Source of the DNA: Epithemia pelagica
Taxonomy: Eukaryota; Bacillariophyta; Bacillariophyceae; Surirellales; Surirellaceae
Direction: 5' to 3'
DNA length: 64,000 nucleotides
NCBI GenBank assembly: GCA_946965045.2
Contig: OX337228.1
Location: forward strand, 3,162,001-3,226,000
In this document: positions 19,921 to 29,892 of the stretch, one piece after another
Layout of the letters: each line of letters begins with the position of its first letter
How positions within the stretch are numbered: position 1 is the stretch's first letter
The notes under the pieces: generated by a model
What the model saw: the letters and a program-made list of their open reading frames with translations, nothing else
The model's database searches: none
Told to the model about the DNA's origin: nothing
Translations under genes and position numbers: made by a program

Positions 19921-22628
19921 ATGGCGCCTTCGAAATTACCGATATTGTGTTCGCAAGCACCTTATGGTCAAGATTGCTGTTGCTGTCAAAGATGCGGCGT
20001 TGGAGGATGCGATGTTAAAGTGCTTCCATGTGGATGCTGCATGCACGCAGTACGTTCGCCCCTCATTTTGTTTATGTGATTGCCTTGTCTCATTGCTGAC
20101 TCGATGCTGTCTTTATTATTTGATGATGTTTAACGAATGTATTGATGCAGAGATGTTGCCCGCTCTCACAAACTAAATTGATAGAGATATGCCCAATATG
20201 CGGCGAACCAGCGACAGGTCTCCATTTGATTCCTCTTGCCTTTGATGAAATTGATCAGGCAACAGCAGAGGCCGCCCAAACAAGTCTCACTAACAAGCGT
20301 GGTAAAAAGAGACAAAATGCTACAGTTGCTCGTCTGAATCCATCTCTTCAGAATTTATCATCTTCAACTTCGGCCGTCAATGAAGAGGGGGCATCTGCGG
20401 CAGTTGGAGAATTGAGTGAACTACGAACTGGTCGGTGGACACCGGAAGAAACAGCGTATTGTGACAAACTTATTTACTGCTTCGAACAAGGGTATTTGCC
20501 CATACCGGACAAAATGAAGCTAAATGACTTCTTATCAACTATGCTCAAGAGTAAGCAATCCAGACTAACCAAGAAAATGAAGAATGCAAAACTTTCTGCT
20601 AAGCAGTACAAGCGCAATCATTCGGTGATCATGAGCGAAGAGGAGGCCCGAGAACTTTCGAAACTGGAGACGGATTTGTTTGCATCAATAAAGTGCCGTA
20701 TGGAGAGGTCAGAACTCCGATTTCACATGCAAAAGGTCTGGCGTGACATGTTCACTCATTTCTGTTCCACTATTGGCCAGAAGCTGGAGCTTGAAGGATG
20801 GCTGCGAAGTGTCGAACAGATGGAAAAGCGTACATCGGAGGCGATGAATGCCGCCCGAAGAGCTCGGAGAAAGGCAATGGTAGGATACGCGTTAAACGAA
20901 GATACGAAGAATGCTCAGAGTGGTGTGCTCATTGACCCGAACGTTCGTGTCGATCGAACAAGCAATGTTGTGTTTGATCAAGGCGGAGAGTACGGTGACG
21001 TTGGATCTGAATCTGACTCCGTTGGAAACTGCTCTAATAAGAGACCACGAACTAGTTCATCAGGTGCAACATCTCGAGCCCGGTCATCATCGTTTGTGGC
21101 TAGAGTGATGCATTATGTTCAAATGCGCCAGGTACCGTTTGAGCACGTGGACGTATGGGTTCCCTCGGCTGGAAGCAGTGTTGTTGGCGGTGATAGTAAT
21201 CAGGTGCAACGACTTGCCTATGGGGGATGCGCTACGGCAGACTCTAAGATTGTCCCACAGGCGTCTCGGTCGGCGCCCCTCACGACAAAGGAGCAATATG
21301 ATCTTGTTTCTTTTGGAGAGTACAGCCAACGGTTCTCCTTCAACGTCGGATGCGGTCTTCCTGGACGAGTGTTCAGCTCCGGAATCCCTTCCTGGGAACA
21401 AGGTATCAAAAGCGCTCCCTCGACGTTGTTTGAGCGTTGTGGTGGAGCGCGACAGTGGGGAGTCGAGACGGCCGTGGGAATGCCAGTCAGTAGCCCCTCT
21501 GTTGGACGAATTGTAGTCGTTCTGTACTCTATCTTTGACCGTCCACGAGACGAAGAAATGGTCGTTCGAATGACGGATGAGTTGTCAAGGTTGTTGCCAA
21601 TGCCGAGATGGAAGCTTGTCGTTGATGTTGGGGTGGATGTTGGGACCGACGCACCTTTTTCTGTAGATATGGCGACGAATGATTCGCGTGCGACTGACTT
21701 GAAAAGTCTTCTGCAAAGCCTCATGGGTAGCCATGATGGGTCTTCTCAGCAGATTGCAGGCCTTGGACCACTTTTTTGCATGCTTGCGAAAGAAAACTGT
21801 ACAAATGCTGAAAACGATCTTCTCCAAGATGCTTTACGGAATTATGAAAATTACAAGCGACAGGGGAGAGCAGACACTGAAGTTGCATGGTTGACCTGCC
21901 GTGACTTCTTACTGAAAGAAGCTCTCCTTAACAAAGTTGATGCAACCAAAGCACCAGCGCAGACAGGTGTCGGGCTTCCCATGAATGCACCTGTACCGGG
22001 AGCGGACAAAGTGTCGAATTCGTGTGGAAAGCTTTTAAACAATGGAGCTGTTTCGTCTGAAATTCAAAATAGCGACTGCTGTCCCGGAACAACTCAACAG
22101 TCCAATGGATGTTGTCCTCAGCCTGTTCAGCCGTCCAGTGGCTGTTGTCCTCAGCCTGTCCAACAGACTAGTGGATGTTGTCCACAACCGCTCCAACAGT
22201 CCAGTGGCTGTTGTCCATCTTCAAGGACGAACACGGCCCGTGGATGCTGCCCATCCCCCACTATTGCTTCTGGTTGTGCCAAGCTGCTGAACTCATGTGC
22301 GGCTTCCAGAGCATTCTGTACTGTACAGCAAAAGGGCTGCGTTGCAGATAGGGGCTGCGCACTCAATAACTCTTTAGCAGGTCGAATGGCAAGCGTCAAG
22401 GAAAGTGGGGGACACCAGGCACTCAATAGAGATCTATCAGTCCCAGACACGCTCGTTTTACCAACTGCCCTTGCGAACTTACAACAGGATGGGTCTAGTC
22501 TATATGGTCTTGATGACTCATCGGAGTTGGACGCCAGTGCCGTAATCAATGGAAGCATGGACTTGGGCTTGACGGCCGTGCAGCTAGCCCAACTTCTTCA
22601 GAGTGAAGCTGGTGCTTTTCATGGCTAA
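19921..22628 (+). CDS. RING-like Cys-rich finger / Myb-like / GAF-like domain protein with Cys-Cys-Pro repeats, two exons
   Basis: Exon 1 is 19921-20049 (43 codons), the intron 20050-20150 (GTACG...CAG, phase 0) and exon 2 20151-22628, giving 868 residues. The intron splits a Cys-rich finger: CCCCQRCGVGGCDVKVLPCGCCMHA joins RCCPL ... ICPICGEPATG, a C2/H-type arrangement like a RING or PHD finger. Next comes a Myb-like helix start (TGRWTPEETAYCDKL) and a basic block (SKQSRLTKKMKNAKLS). A GAF-like domain follows (FEHVDVWVPS ... VGCGLPGRVF ... ERCGGARQWGVETAVGMPV ... VGRIVVVLYS). The C-terminus carries a CCPQPVQQSSG-type repeat array. The paralogue at 22990-25606 shares the order of finger, Myb-like and GAF-like parts. 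A nuclear sensor or regulator role is plausible but unproven; I do not know a named family. Confidence 0.85.
22077..22258 (+). repeat. 33-bp minisatellite encoding CCPQPVQ-x-SSG units
   Basis: Tandem units of 33 bases within the coding sequence, each giving an 11-residue unit of the CCPQPVQQSSG type. There are three clear copies plus degenerate flanking copies, and length stays a multiple of three. The paralogue on the other strand lacks it, so it arose or expanded after the duplication. Confidence 0.8.
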
Positions 22629-22989
22629 AAGTATTTGTTGGATTACGTGCTTTCAAGAGTATAGTCAATTTGCGCGACAGTTTCTTTATTATGAAAGATC
22701 CATTCAATTGTATGTTTTTGTCGCAAGATTATAAGGCATCGCTCTGATTCAGGTCTACGAGAACATTGAAGATGGGGTTAGGAGAAACACCAACAGATAT
22801 CCTAACAAGCTAGTGGTCATTTAAATCTACAATACCCGAAAACGGGAGACCAGAAGGTACACCCCCTTTGGTTTTTTTTGTACATATCACGGGATGTTGT
22901 ATGCAAAACATAGGCATGAAATCAGAACGCAGAAAGCTGCGCCGTCCACCAGACCAGCCATAAACCTCCACTGCGACGGGAGTTCAGCT
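22629..22989. other. Gap between convergent paralogues
   Basis: 361 bp carrying the 3' ends of both genes. Nothing else is seen. Confidence 0.5.
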
Positions 22990-25606
22990 CTAAGAGTTAG
23001 AGACGACAGACATCGAATCGTTAGTTCCCGGAACCGGGATTGGAGCAAGAGCTGGCGAGTTCTGAAAGGTTGAGTTGGTGGACGGCAGACCAAAAACCGG
23101 AAAACCTGAGTTTGCTGTGTTTGATCCTTGAGATGGCGCCATAACACTGCCATCAATAGAAAGTTGGAGTTGCTGTTGTTGACTCATGAACAGAAAGTCA
23201 CGAGCGAGCATCACAGCAATATCCGATCTCTGTCTACCGTTAGCACTGTACGAGGAAAACGAATCAAGCATGGTTCTCACAATTTCGTGCTCCTCGCGTG
23301 ATTGGGACTGACGGAGAAGAAGTAAACGTAGCGACATAAATCCTGGTAGAAAAGGACCCCAGCTTGACTGAGCGTCCGACGGCATGAATTCCGCCAAGAT
23401 CGAGAGGACTTCATCGAGCCTTGGATCTCTCTTCGACTGAGTGGATAATCCAGCCACCGATGAGGATACCTCTGCCGGAGTTTCTGTAACTTCAGAAACC
23501 GACGATCCTGCATTCGGCCTGGTCCCTTCCTGTACTGCTCCTGATCCCTGCTCTGTTTTCTCTTGAGTGGCACCAGGTGTTGTCGTTGTCGCAGTCGAAG
23601 TAGTTGCCGATGAGCCCGCGTTAGTGGCTTGGACACTGGTCGATTCACTCTCGTCACCAATATCAACCACCAGCTTCCACTTCGGAGATGGCATAAGCTG
23701 CAACGAAAACTTAGTTAGAATTTTGGAAGCCATGAGAAAATGAATTGATCAGTTGGGACTTACCCTCGTGAATTCTTCTGAAAGACGCCCAACCAGCTCT
23801 TCATCTTTGGACCGATCTAGACATGAATAAAGAGTTACGACGATTCTACCGACGTTCGGGCTGGCAATGGGAATGCCAACAACCGTCTTCACTCCCCACT
23901 GCAATGCTCCGCCACATCTTTCGAAATGGTTGCTAGGGGCATTCTGTACGCTTTGTTCCCAAGTTGGACGACCGCTTTCGTAAACGCGTCCGGGAAGACC
24001 ACAACCGACATCGAACGAGAACTTTTGACTGTAGTCACCAAAAGTCATGAAGTTAAAGGTCTCTTCTGGAGAAATGGCTCTGCATTTGGAACCATCTTCT
24101 GGGACGACGCACTCCACAGTTGCGCTTCCAGCGTAGCACAAGCGGCAAACCGGATCCTGGTCACTGTTTCCACTGGGAACAAATGAAGGCACCCAGAGGT
24201 CTACATGCTCAAATGGAACATTGTGTCGCTGTATGTACGCAATCGCCTTGGAGAGGAACGGTGCCGAATGCAGGAGGCTGCTTTTCCCGTTCAGGTCCAC
24301 AGAATTATTGTTAGACTTCTCTTCGTTCAGAAAAGCTAGAATCTCATCCATCTCCCTGTCGTCACTTTCGGTATTCGTGAGAGCTGCACGTTCTTCTGCA
24401 ACTGTTTTCTCAATGAAAACACCCGAGTCAGGATTACGAGCATCCGTTCTGAGGGCAACACCCATCATCATCTTTCGTTTTGCCATACGTGCGGCATCTT
24501 TCGCCTTGGACGCCCTCCGGTCCATTTCCTCCACACTACTCAACCAGCTGTCTGCGTCGAGCGGTTGACCCAGGGAAGCACAAACGCGGCTGAATTGTTC
24601 ACGCCACTCTTTCTGCATGTGGAATTTAATCTCAGCGCGCTCCTGGAGATCTGTGATAGCTGTGAAAAAGGATTCCTCGAGCTCCGAAAATTGCCTGGCT
24701 TCTTCCACAGTGCCAAGACAACCCGTAGTTCGACGAAAACTTCTGCTCGAAAGCTTCGCGTTCTTCATCTTTTTCGTAAGACGAGACTGCTTCGACTTGA
24801 GCATGGCTCCAAGAAACTCGTTCAGCTTCACACCATCTAGTACAGGTAGCTCTCCGGTTCCAAATTTTGCGATCAGATTATCACAGAGAGTCATTTCCTC
24901 ATTTGTCCAGCGACCCGTGCGACGCTCCGATATGTAAGTTCCACTTTCTTCCATTTCCGACGGCGTCTTGCGCTTCCGTCCACGATTTTTGTCAGTGCCT
25001 GGTATAGCAGCGGGTCCTGCTTTGTGGGCATCATCGATCTCTCGAAATGACATGGGGAAAAGGACAAGGCCTTGGCATGCTTTCCCGCAGATAGTACAAG
25101 TTCTTAGAGGACCGGTAATGTCAAGTGGCAAACATCTCTGTCATAGAAGCATGAGTTATCGATAGTGTGTTAGAGATAAAGGGGGAACAGGCGGTATTTA
25201 TGCGAAAAAGCGAAACAGGCCGTACGATGGATCTTTAGCGACATCGACACCTTCCACCACACACTATAGTCTCATGTGCTATGACGTGAGAGAATGATCA
25301 AGGCAGTTCCGCTTTGGCAATGAGAAGAAGATCCTGTCCTTACTTGAGATGAAGGAAAACTAGCCGTACCACAATTGGGATCGGCATGCGTAGAATCTAC
25401 GTAGAACTCAGTACACGGCGTATCTTTCCGGAGGAGCCACTTACCGCATGGACTGTGCATCCACAACCGGAAACTCGAACATCACAGCCTCCAAAGCCGC
25501 ATTTGGCGCAACGAACGTATTCATCTCCGTCCATTGCCAACGAACTGAATGCGGCTTGGGGGATGTTGCCAAGCCCCAGGTCGAATGTCCCTAACGATGA
25601 CGCCAT
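22990..25606 (-). CDS. RING-like Cys-rich finger / Myb-like / GAF-like domain protein, three exons
   Basis: Exons are 25606-25445, 25137-23764 and 23697-22990; introns are 307 bp (GTAAGT...CAG) and 66 bp (GTAAGT...CAG), both phase 0. The product has 747 residues. The first junction rebuilds the finger CAKCGFGGCDVRVSGCGCTVHA + RCLPL ... CTICGKACQG, at the same position as in the convergent paralogue. The Myb-like TGRWTNEEMTLCDNL, the basic SKQSRLTKKMKNAKLS block and the GAF-like region (VGCGLPGRVYESGRPTWEQ ... ERCGGALQWGVKTVVGIPI) are shared. The second intron falls just before LMPSPKWKLVVDIG; the paralogue is uninterrupted there. The C-terminus is Ser/Thr/Gln-rich and lacks the Cys-Cys repeats. 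DNA binding and small-molecule sensing are inferred from the domain look only. Confidence 0.85.
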
Positions 25607-25959
25607 GGCGAAAAGATGCCACTTGCCCACCAACCTCCAAGAATTTGTGGCCGGTGTGATAGAAGTTGGGCGAATCCACTTAGAAAAGCTCTCTAGCGCT
25701 CGTGAGTCAAAGATAGCTCTATCGCTAACCGTCCATATAACAGAAGAACCCTGGGAAATATGATGACAGTCGAAAGTGACTAGTTGGACCCGGACCCGGA
25801 AATGACGCATTCTTTTGAGTAGCTAGAGAGATAGTAGGAAAAAGCCCCGTACTATCTACTCTTATACTGGACGAGGATTGAGCTAGACAGTTCGAGAAGT
25901 TTTCATAGACCTATTGAACTTACTCAAGGATTCGGGATTTCGGAAGAAACTACGAATAT
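25607..25959. other. Upstream region of the minus-strand zinc-finger/GAF-like gene
   Basis: Should hold the promoter of the 25606 gene. A plus-strand ORF crossing it (25386-25763) mirrors exon 1 of that gene and is not a gene. Confidence 0.5.
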
Positions 25960-26046
25960 TCCCTCGGTATCAGTGTCCACTGCTTAGCTGTTTTTTGTCT
26001 GTGCCACCTTCACAGGTTCCCAAGTGGACACAGACAGCATTTTTCG
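25960..26046 (+). repeat. Left terminal inverted repeat of element 1
   Basis: Pairs with 27181-27268; includes the shared block CAGGTTCCCAAGTGGACACA. Confidence 0.85.
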
Positions 26047-26154
26047 TTTTTCGTCTGTCTGTCTAACCATTAAAATTCCTCAGGGTTGAAGCAAGGCCAG
26101 CGTGCAAGTGACAGTTGACGGTTGGTGGTTGTCCTCGCCGGGTCACCACGATTC

Positions 26155-27105
26155 AAATTTGGGATCATCTCGACACCTGTCACAAAAACCCAAAACCGAG
26201 CCAAACGCTTGACCATGACGTGGGTGAGTACTTATCTTGTTGTCTCTTTTCCCTTTTTCTCACGCATCACTACTGCAGCTGTCTTTCCTATTGTTCTTGC
26301 ATGATCCTTTACTTTTGTCTCATTTCGTACGAGTAGATGACAAGCCGCCAGATGTCAACTGGAATATCTTTTCCTTGCCGTAATTGTTTGTTGTTTGATT
26401 GTTTTTTGGCTACTGTCATAAGCTCTATAGGATAGATTATTCTCTCTCGTCTCTCATCATAGCATCATTTCTCAACGATGTTGTTTTTGCATCAAATAGA
26501 TGGGAAGCCATCTTGCCACACCCTACTGACCAATTATCATATCCTACCTAGGTAGTCGACACCGAGTGCTCAAAGTGAGCGGTACAAGCTTGTGAGAGCT
26601 GTTCTGTTGTGTTTTCAGAGCGAAACTGAGGGTCATCGTCGTGCTCACAACAAAGAACAAAGCTGCAACAAATTCACGAATTCACAAGGCTCAAAAGTCT
26701 CATGGATGACAAGCACTGGCGTTCTACTACTAGTAAATAAACAAAAGAATGTCTAGAGTATAGAGTTATGGCGCTCAGCAATCAAAGTTATGGCGCTCAG
26801 CCAAAACCAGTCATTTCTGTTCGACAAGAATGAACAATGAGAGTAATGAGCTGCCCAACGACTAAACAGATGAGTAGCGTCTCCCACGAGCAGAGCAAAC
26901 AAAAGTGGCAAGTGGCAGTGAGCATGAGTGATGTCATTGACAACATGGCAATTGGCAATGGATCAAGCTCACCTGGAAAGCCAGTAACATTCGTAAGCAG
27001 TAAGTACGATGTGCTTTGGCAAAAGAAAAGAGAATTGTGAGCTTGCCCCGAATTATGCAACAACCAACCGTCATCCACGCAGGGGACGCTTGCAGGGCTT
27101 GCGTC
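26155..27105 (+). repeat. Left arm of ~1 kb imperfect inverted repeat (shared transposon core)
   Basis: Aligns by eye, reverse-complemented, along nearly its whole length with 27790-28745. Anchor blocks include CATCCACGCAGGGG at about 27072 against its complement near 27802, a GTGAGCTTGATCCATTGC block, and a TTTTGTCTCAT block near 26313 against its complement near 28509. Identity looks roughly 70-80 percent with many small indels. Confidence 0.75.
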
Positions 27106-27180
27106 CGTTTCAAACGTCGAAAAATTCAGCTGGGCATGCGTGCCAATTTGCAATTTGATAATTTCTATTTGCATCAAAAG

Positions 27181-27268
27181 CGAAAAATGCTGTCTGTGTC
27201 CACTTGGGAACCTGTGAAGGTGGCACAGACAAAAAACAGCTTAAGCAGTGGACACTGACGCCGAGGGA
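27181..27268 (-). repeat. Right terminal inverted repeat of element 1
   Basis: Reverse complement of 25960-26046 with one extra base and about two substitutions. Confidence 0.85.
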
Positions 27269-27668
27269 TCATAAACGTACCAGAAAGAATTTCTGAGGCG
27301 CGTCATTAGTCATTAGACCGCTCTCCGCTCTGTTTACTTTTTTCTTTTTTCCAATCCCTCTGATTGCAGGGGTACCTCCCGTCTGTTCTCTATACGGCTA
27401 TTACCAAATTTTCGAAGAAAATCTAAAAACTATCTCAGTCAAATTTCTTCTGATTTTGCAAAAAAATATAACGTCCAAACCAACTGTAATAACTGGATTC
27501 GATGTAGCCGCTTCCGCACCTGCATGGGAACTTTGAGCAAAGAAATCTACGAGTCGGATTAGTACTCTGTAGTCTAAACTACCTCAGCAGCGAGTACTCT
27601 TCATGGTGCAGTGGCTCAAGCTTCACGGAACAATCGCAAATCGCACACCCCAACCATGAAATACAAAC

Positions 27669-28894
27669 ATTCGCCATTAAATCCCCTCCATTTTGGTGAG
27701 GCGGCCAGACCAAATTCGGTCGCGTGTCCTGGACACGTGCTTGGAAGAGCTTGCTCTCAAATGGGTGGCTTTGCCAGCTCTCCAACTGCCTGCAAGCGGC
27801 CCTGCGTGGATGACGGTTGGTTGTTTCATAATGTCGGACAAGCAACAAGCACATCCTTTTCTCTTGCCAAAGCACATCGGATTAATGGCATTCCAGGTGA
27901 GCTTGATCCATTGCGGATTGCCATGACAATTACATTGCTCATGCTCACTCACACTTGTCTCTTTTGCTTGCTCTGCTCATTGGACGAGCGTCTGCTCATC
28001 TGCTGTGTCTCTGGCTCAGCAGCTAATTACTTGCCATTGTTCATTTCTGTCGAAATGAGTCCATAACTTTCATTGCATTCATCCACAGACTATAAACCTT
28101 TTTTCTTTATTCACTAGAAATAGAACTCATGTGCTAGCCATCTATAGAGTTAAGTGCCTTCTGTATTCGTGTTGTACATCTGTTTTCTGTTTTGAGCACG
28201 TCAATGACCCTCAGTTCCACCATGAACATACGACAGAGCAGCTCTTACACGCATCTACAGCTACGAATTGAATCATTCGCTGTATGACTCTAGATCTAGG
28301 TGCTGATAATTGGAAAGTAGGGTGTGGAAGCAAAAACAACAACATGTTTGGTCGTTGAGAAATGATTGAGAATGATCTATCCTACAGAAGACATAAAAGT
28401 AACCAACCAGCCAACAATCAAACAACAAAAGAATTGCAACAAGGGGAAGGGGATAGATATTCCACTTGACCACAAGCAGCTTATACCGACTAGTCTACGC
28501 GTACAACATGAGACAAAACCAAAGGATTATGCATGAACCAAAGGAAAGATTGCAGCAGTGATGGTGATGAGTAAGAAGAAAGAAAAGGAGAGAAGAAGAT
28601 TAGAACTAAGCAGCAGTAGTTAGAAGTTAGAAGCGATTCCGCCCAGCATGATTCGTCCATGGTTCATACCTCATGTCATGTGCCTCGGTTTTGGGTTTTG
28701 TGAGAGACGAGGATTCGTCCTAAACAAGAAACCAAATCCGAGGAAGCTGGACGCAAGCCGACCTTGATGTAACGGTGTTGGCAATTAGAGATACTTAGAG
28801 CTAACTGGAGCAGTGGCGGGCGACATTGAAAAAAGGATAGGGTTGGGGATTTGTCTGGCCGCCTCACCAAAATGGAGGGGATTTAATGGCGAAT
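27669..28894. mobile_element. Non-autonomous TIR DNA transposon-like element 2 (42-bp perfect TIRs)
   Basis: 27669-27710 is the exact reverse complement of 28853-28894 (ATTCGCCATTAAATCC ... GCGGCCAGAC). The 1.1 kb interior is non-coding and homologous, inverted, to the interior of element 1, yet the TIRs differ from those of element 1. The TIRs may extend a few imperfect bases outward; no clear target-site duplication is visible. No transposase is encoded. Confidence 0.75.
27790..28745 (-). repeat. Right arm of ~1 kb imperfect inverted repeat (shared transposon core)
   Basis: Inverted homologue of 26155-27105, about 0.7 kb away. It forms the interior of element 2. No ORF is conserved between the arms, so the shared sequence is probably non-coding. 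Confidence 0.75.
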
Positions 28895-29892
28895 TTGATG
28901 CTTGGCAATGCACCTACCAACGAAAGCTCCTGGCACTTTGTCTATGGCTAAGATGAAGGCATAGTCCACATGCTCCTAATATCTTTCTACTCTTTTTAGT
29001 TAAGGCTTCCTGGGCTTCTCCATAGCAGGATGAAGCTGTCCTTCGTTTGACTTCGTCGTCCGAACTTCATTGCAGTGGTTGATTGTCATGTTCTCATCCT
29101 TCCTTTGATGCATGCCGCGTTGACTTGTGATCTAGGAGGATTCTTTTGGCCACAAAGTTGTCACTGTGGTCGGTCATCCGGCTGGATTGTTTTCTTTTGG
29201 TTTTTGGTGTGGCCATTGTGGTCTTTCATGGTGTTGCTCGAAAAGTGAGACGATTCATGCCACCAATAACCAATACGATTGGGGCGTGACCGACGTGACA
29301 GGCGCGTCGATTTGGAACGATTGAAGTCAGGCTGGCGTTTTGACACGGCTGGCGCTTTGGGAAAAAATACTACAGACAATTTTTTACTTTCGGATGACGG
29401 ACGAACAAAGGTACCCCCCCAATCACACCCTATTATCATATATCCCCATTCTACCACGAACCGCACTACGCACGCACCCCTAGCCCCTAGATTATCCCCT
29501 CTACCTCTCTAGAGGAGTATTTTGTTGTTGCTGGGAGTACGTGCTATATATATTGATACAATTCTCCTAGGTAGGTATGGCAATGAACATTCATCGCCTT
29601 TAGATCTGATAGAGCCAACTCTGATTGCCCTACGAGGACCACTCTTCATTCTCGTAGCTCCTACCAATACAAGAGTATCTTGCTGCTCGATACTAGCTAG
29701 GAGTATAGGAATAGGACGGGGGGATTCTCACAATTTTCTCTGAATCACCAGCATGGCTCGGGAAGACATCATAGCGTACCGACTCTGGACCCAATTTAGC
29801 CCACATGTTGCCCAGTATGCCTTATCCACAATTTCCGAGGTCCCTCCACTCTAGCTCCATGAGTTCGTTGCAAACTTGATGGTATGTGCTCT
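28895..29892. other. Gene-free region
   Basis: About 1 kb without a supported gene; a TAGGAGTA motif lies at 29698-29705. Short ORFs here (29161-29743) have no recognisable composition or family. Confidence 0.5.

Larger units (their letters stand above)
25960..27268. mobile_element. Non-autonomous TIR DNA transposon-like element 1 (87/88-bp TIRs)
   Basis: The left end, 25960-26046, and the right end, 27181-27268, are reverse complements with only about two mismatches and one single-base gap over ~87 bp. The outermost bases are TCCCTCGG and CCGAGGGA. The ~1.1 kb interior has no long ORF and no transposase motif, so the element would depend on an enzyme made elsewhere. I could not identify a clear target-site duplication. 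The interior from about 26155 to 27105 is homologous, in inverted orientation, to the interior of element 2. The superfamily is not assignable from what is visible. Confidence 0.75.

Noticed and set aside
20142-22628. Plus-strand zinc-finger/GAF-like gene as a single exon
   Set aside because: It would begin with TTG inside an intron; the upstream exon 19921-20049 completes the finger and matches the paralogue.
27579-28066. ORFs inside the TIR elements as transposase genes
   Set aside because: They are short, not conserved between the two homologous cores, and show no catalytic motif.
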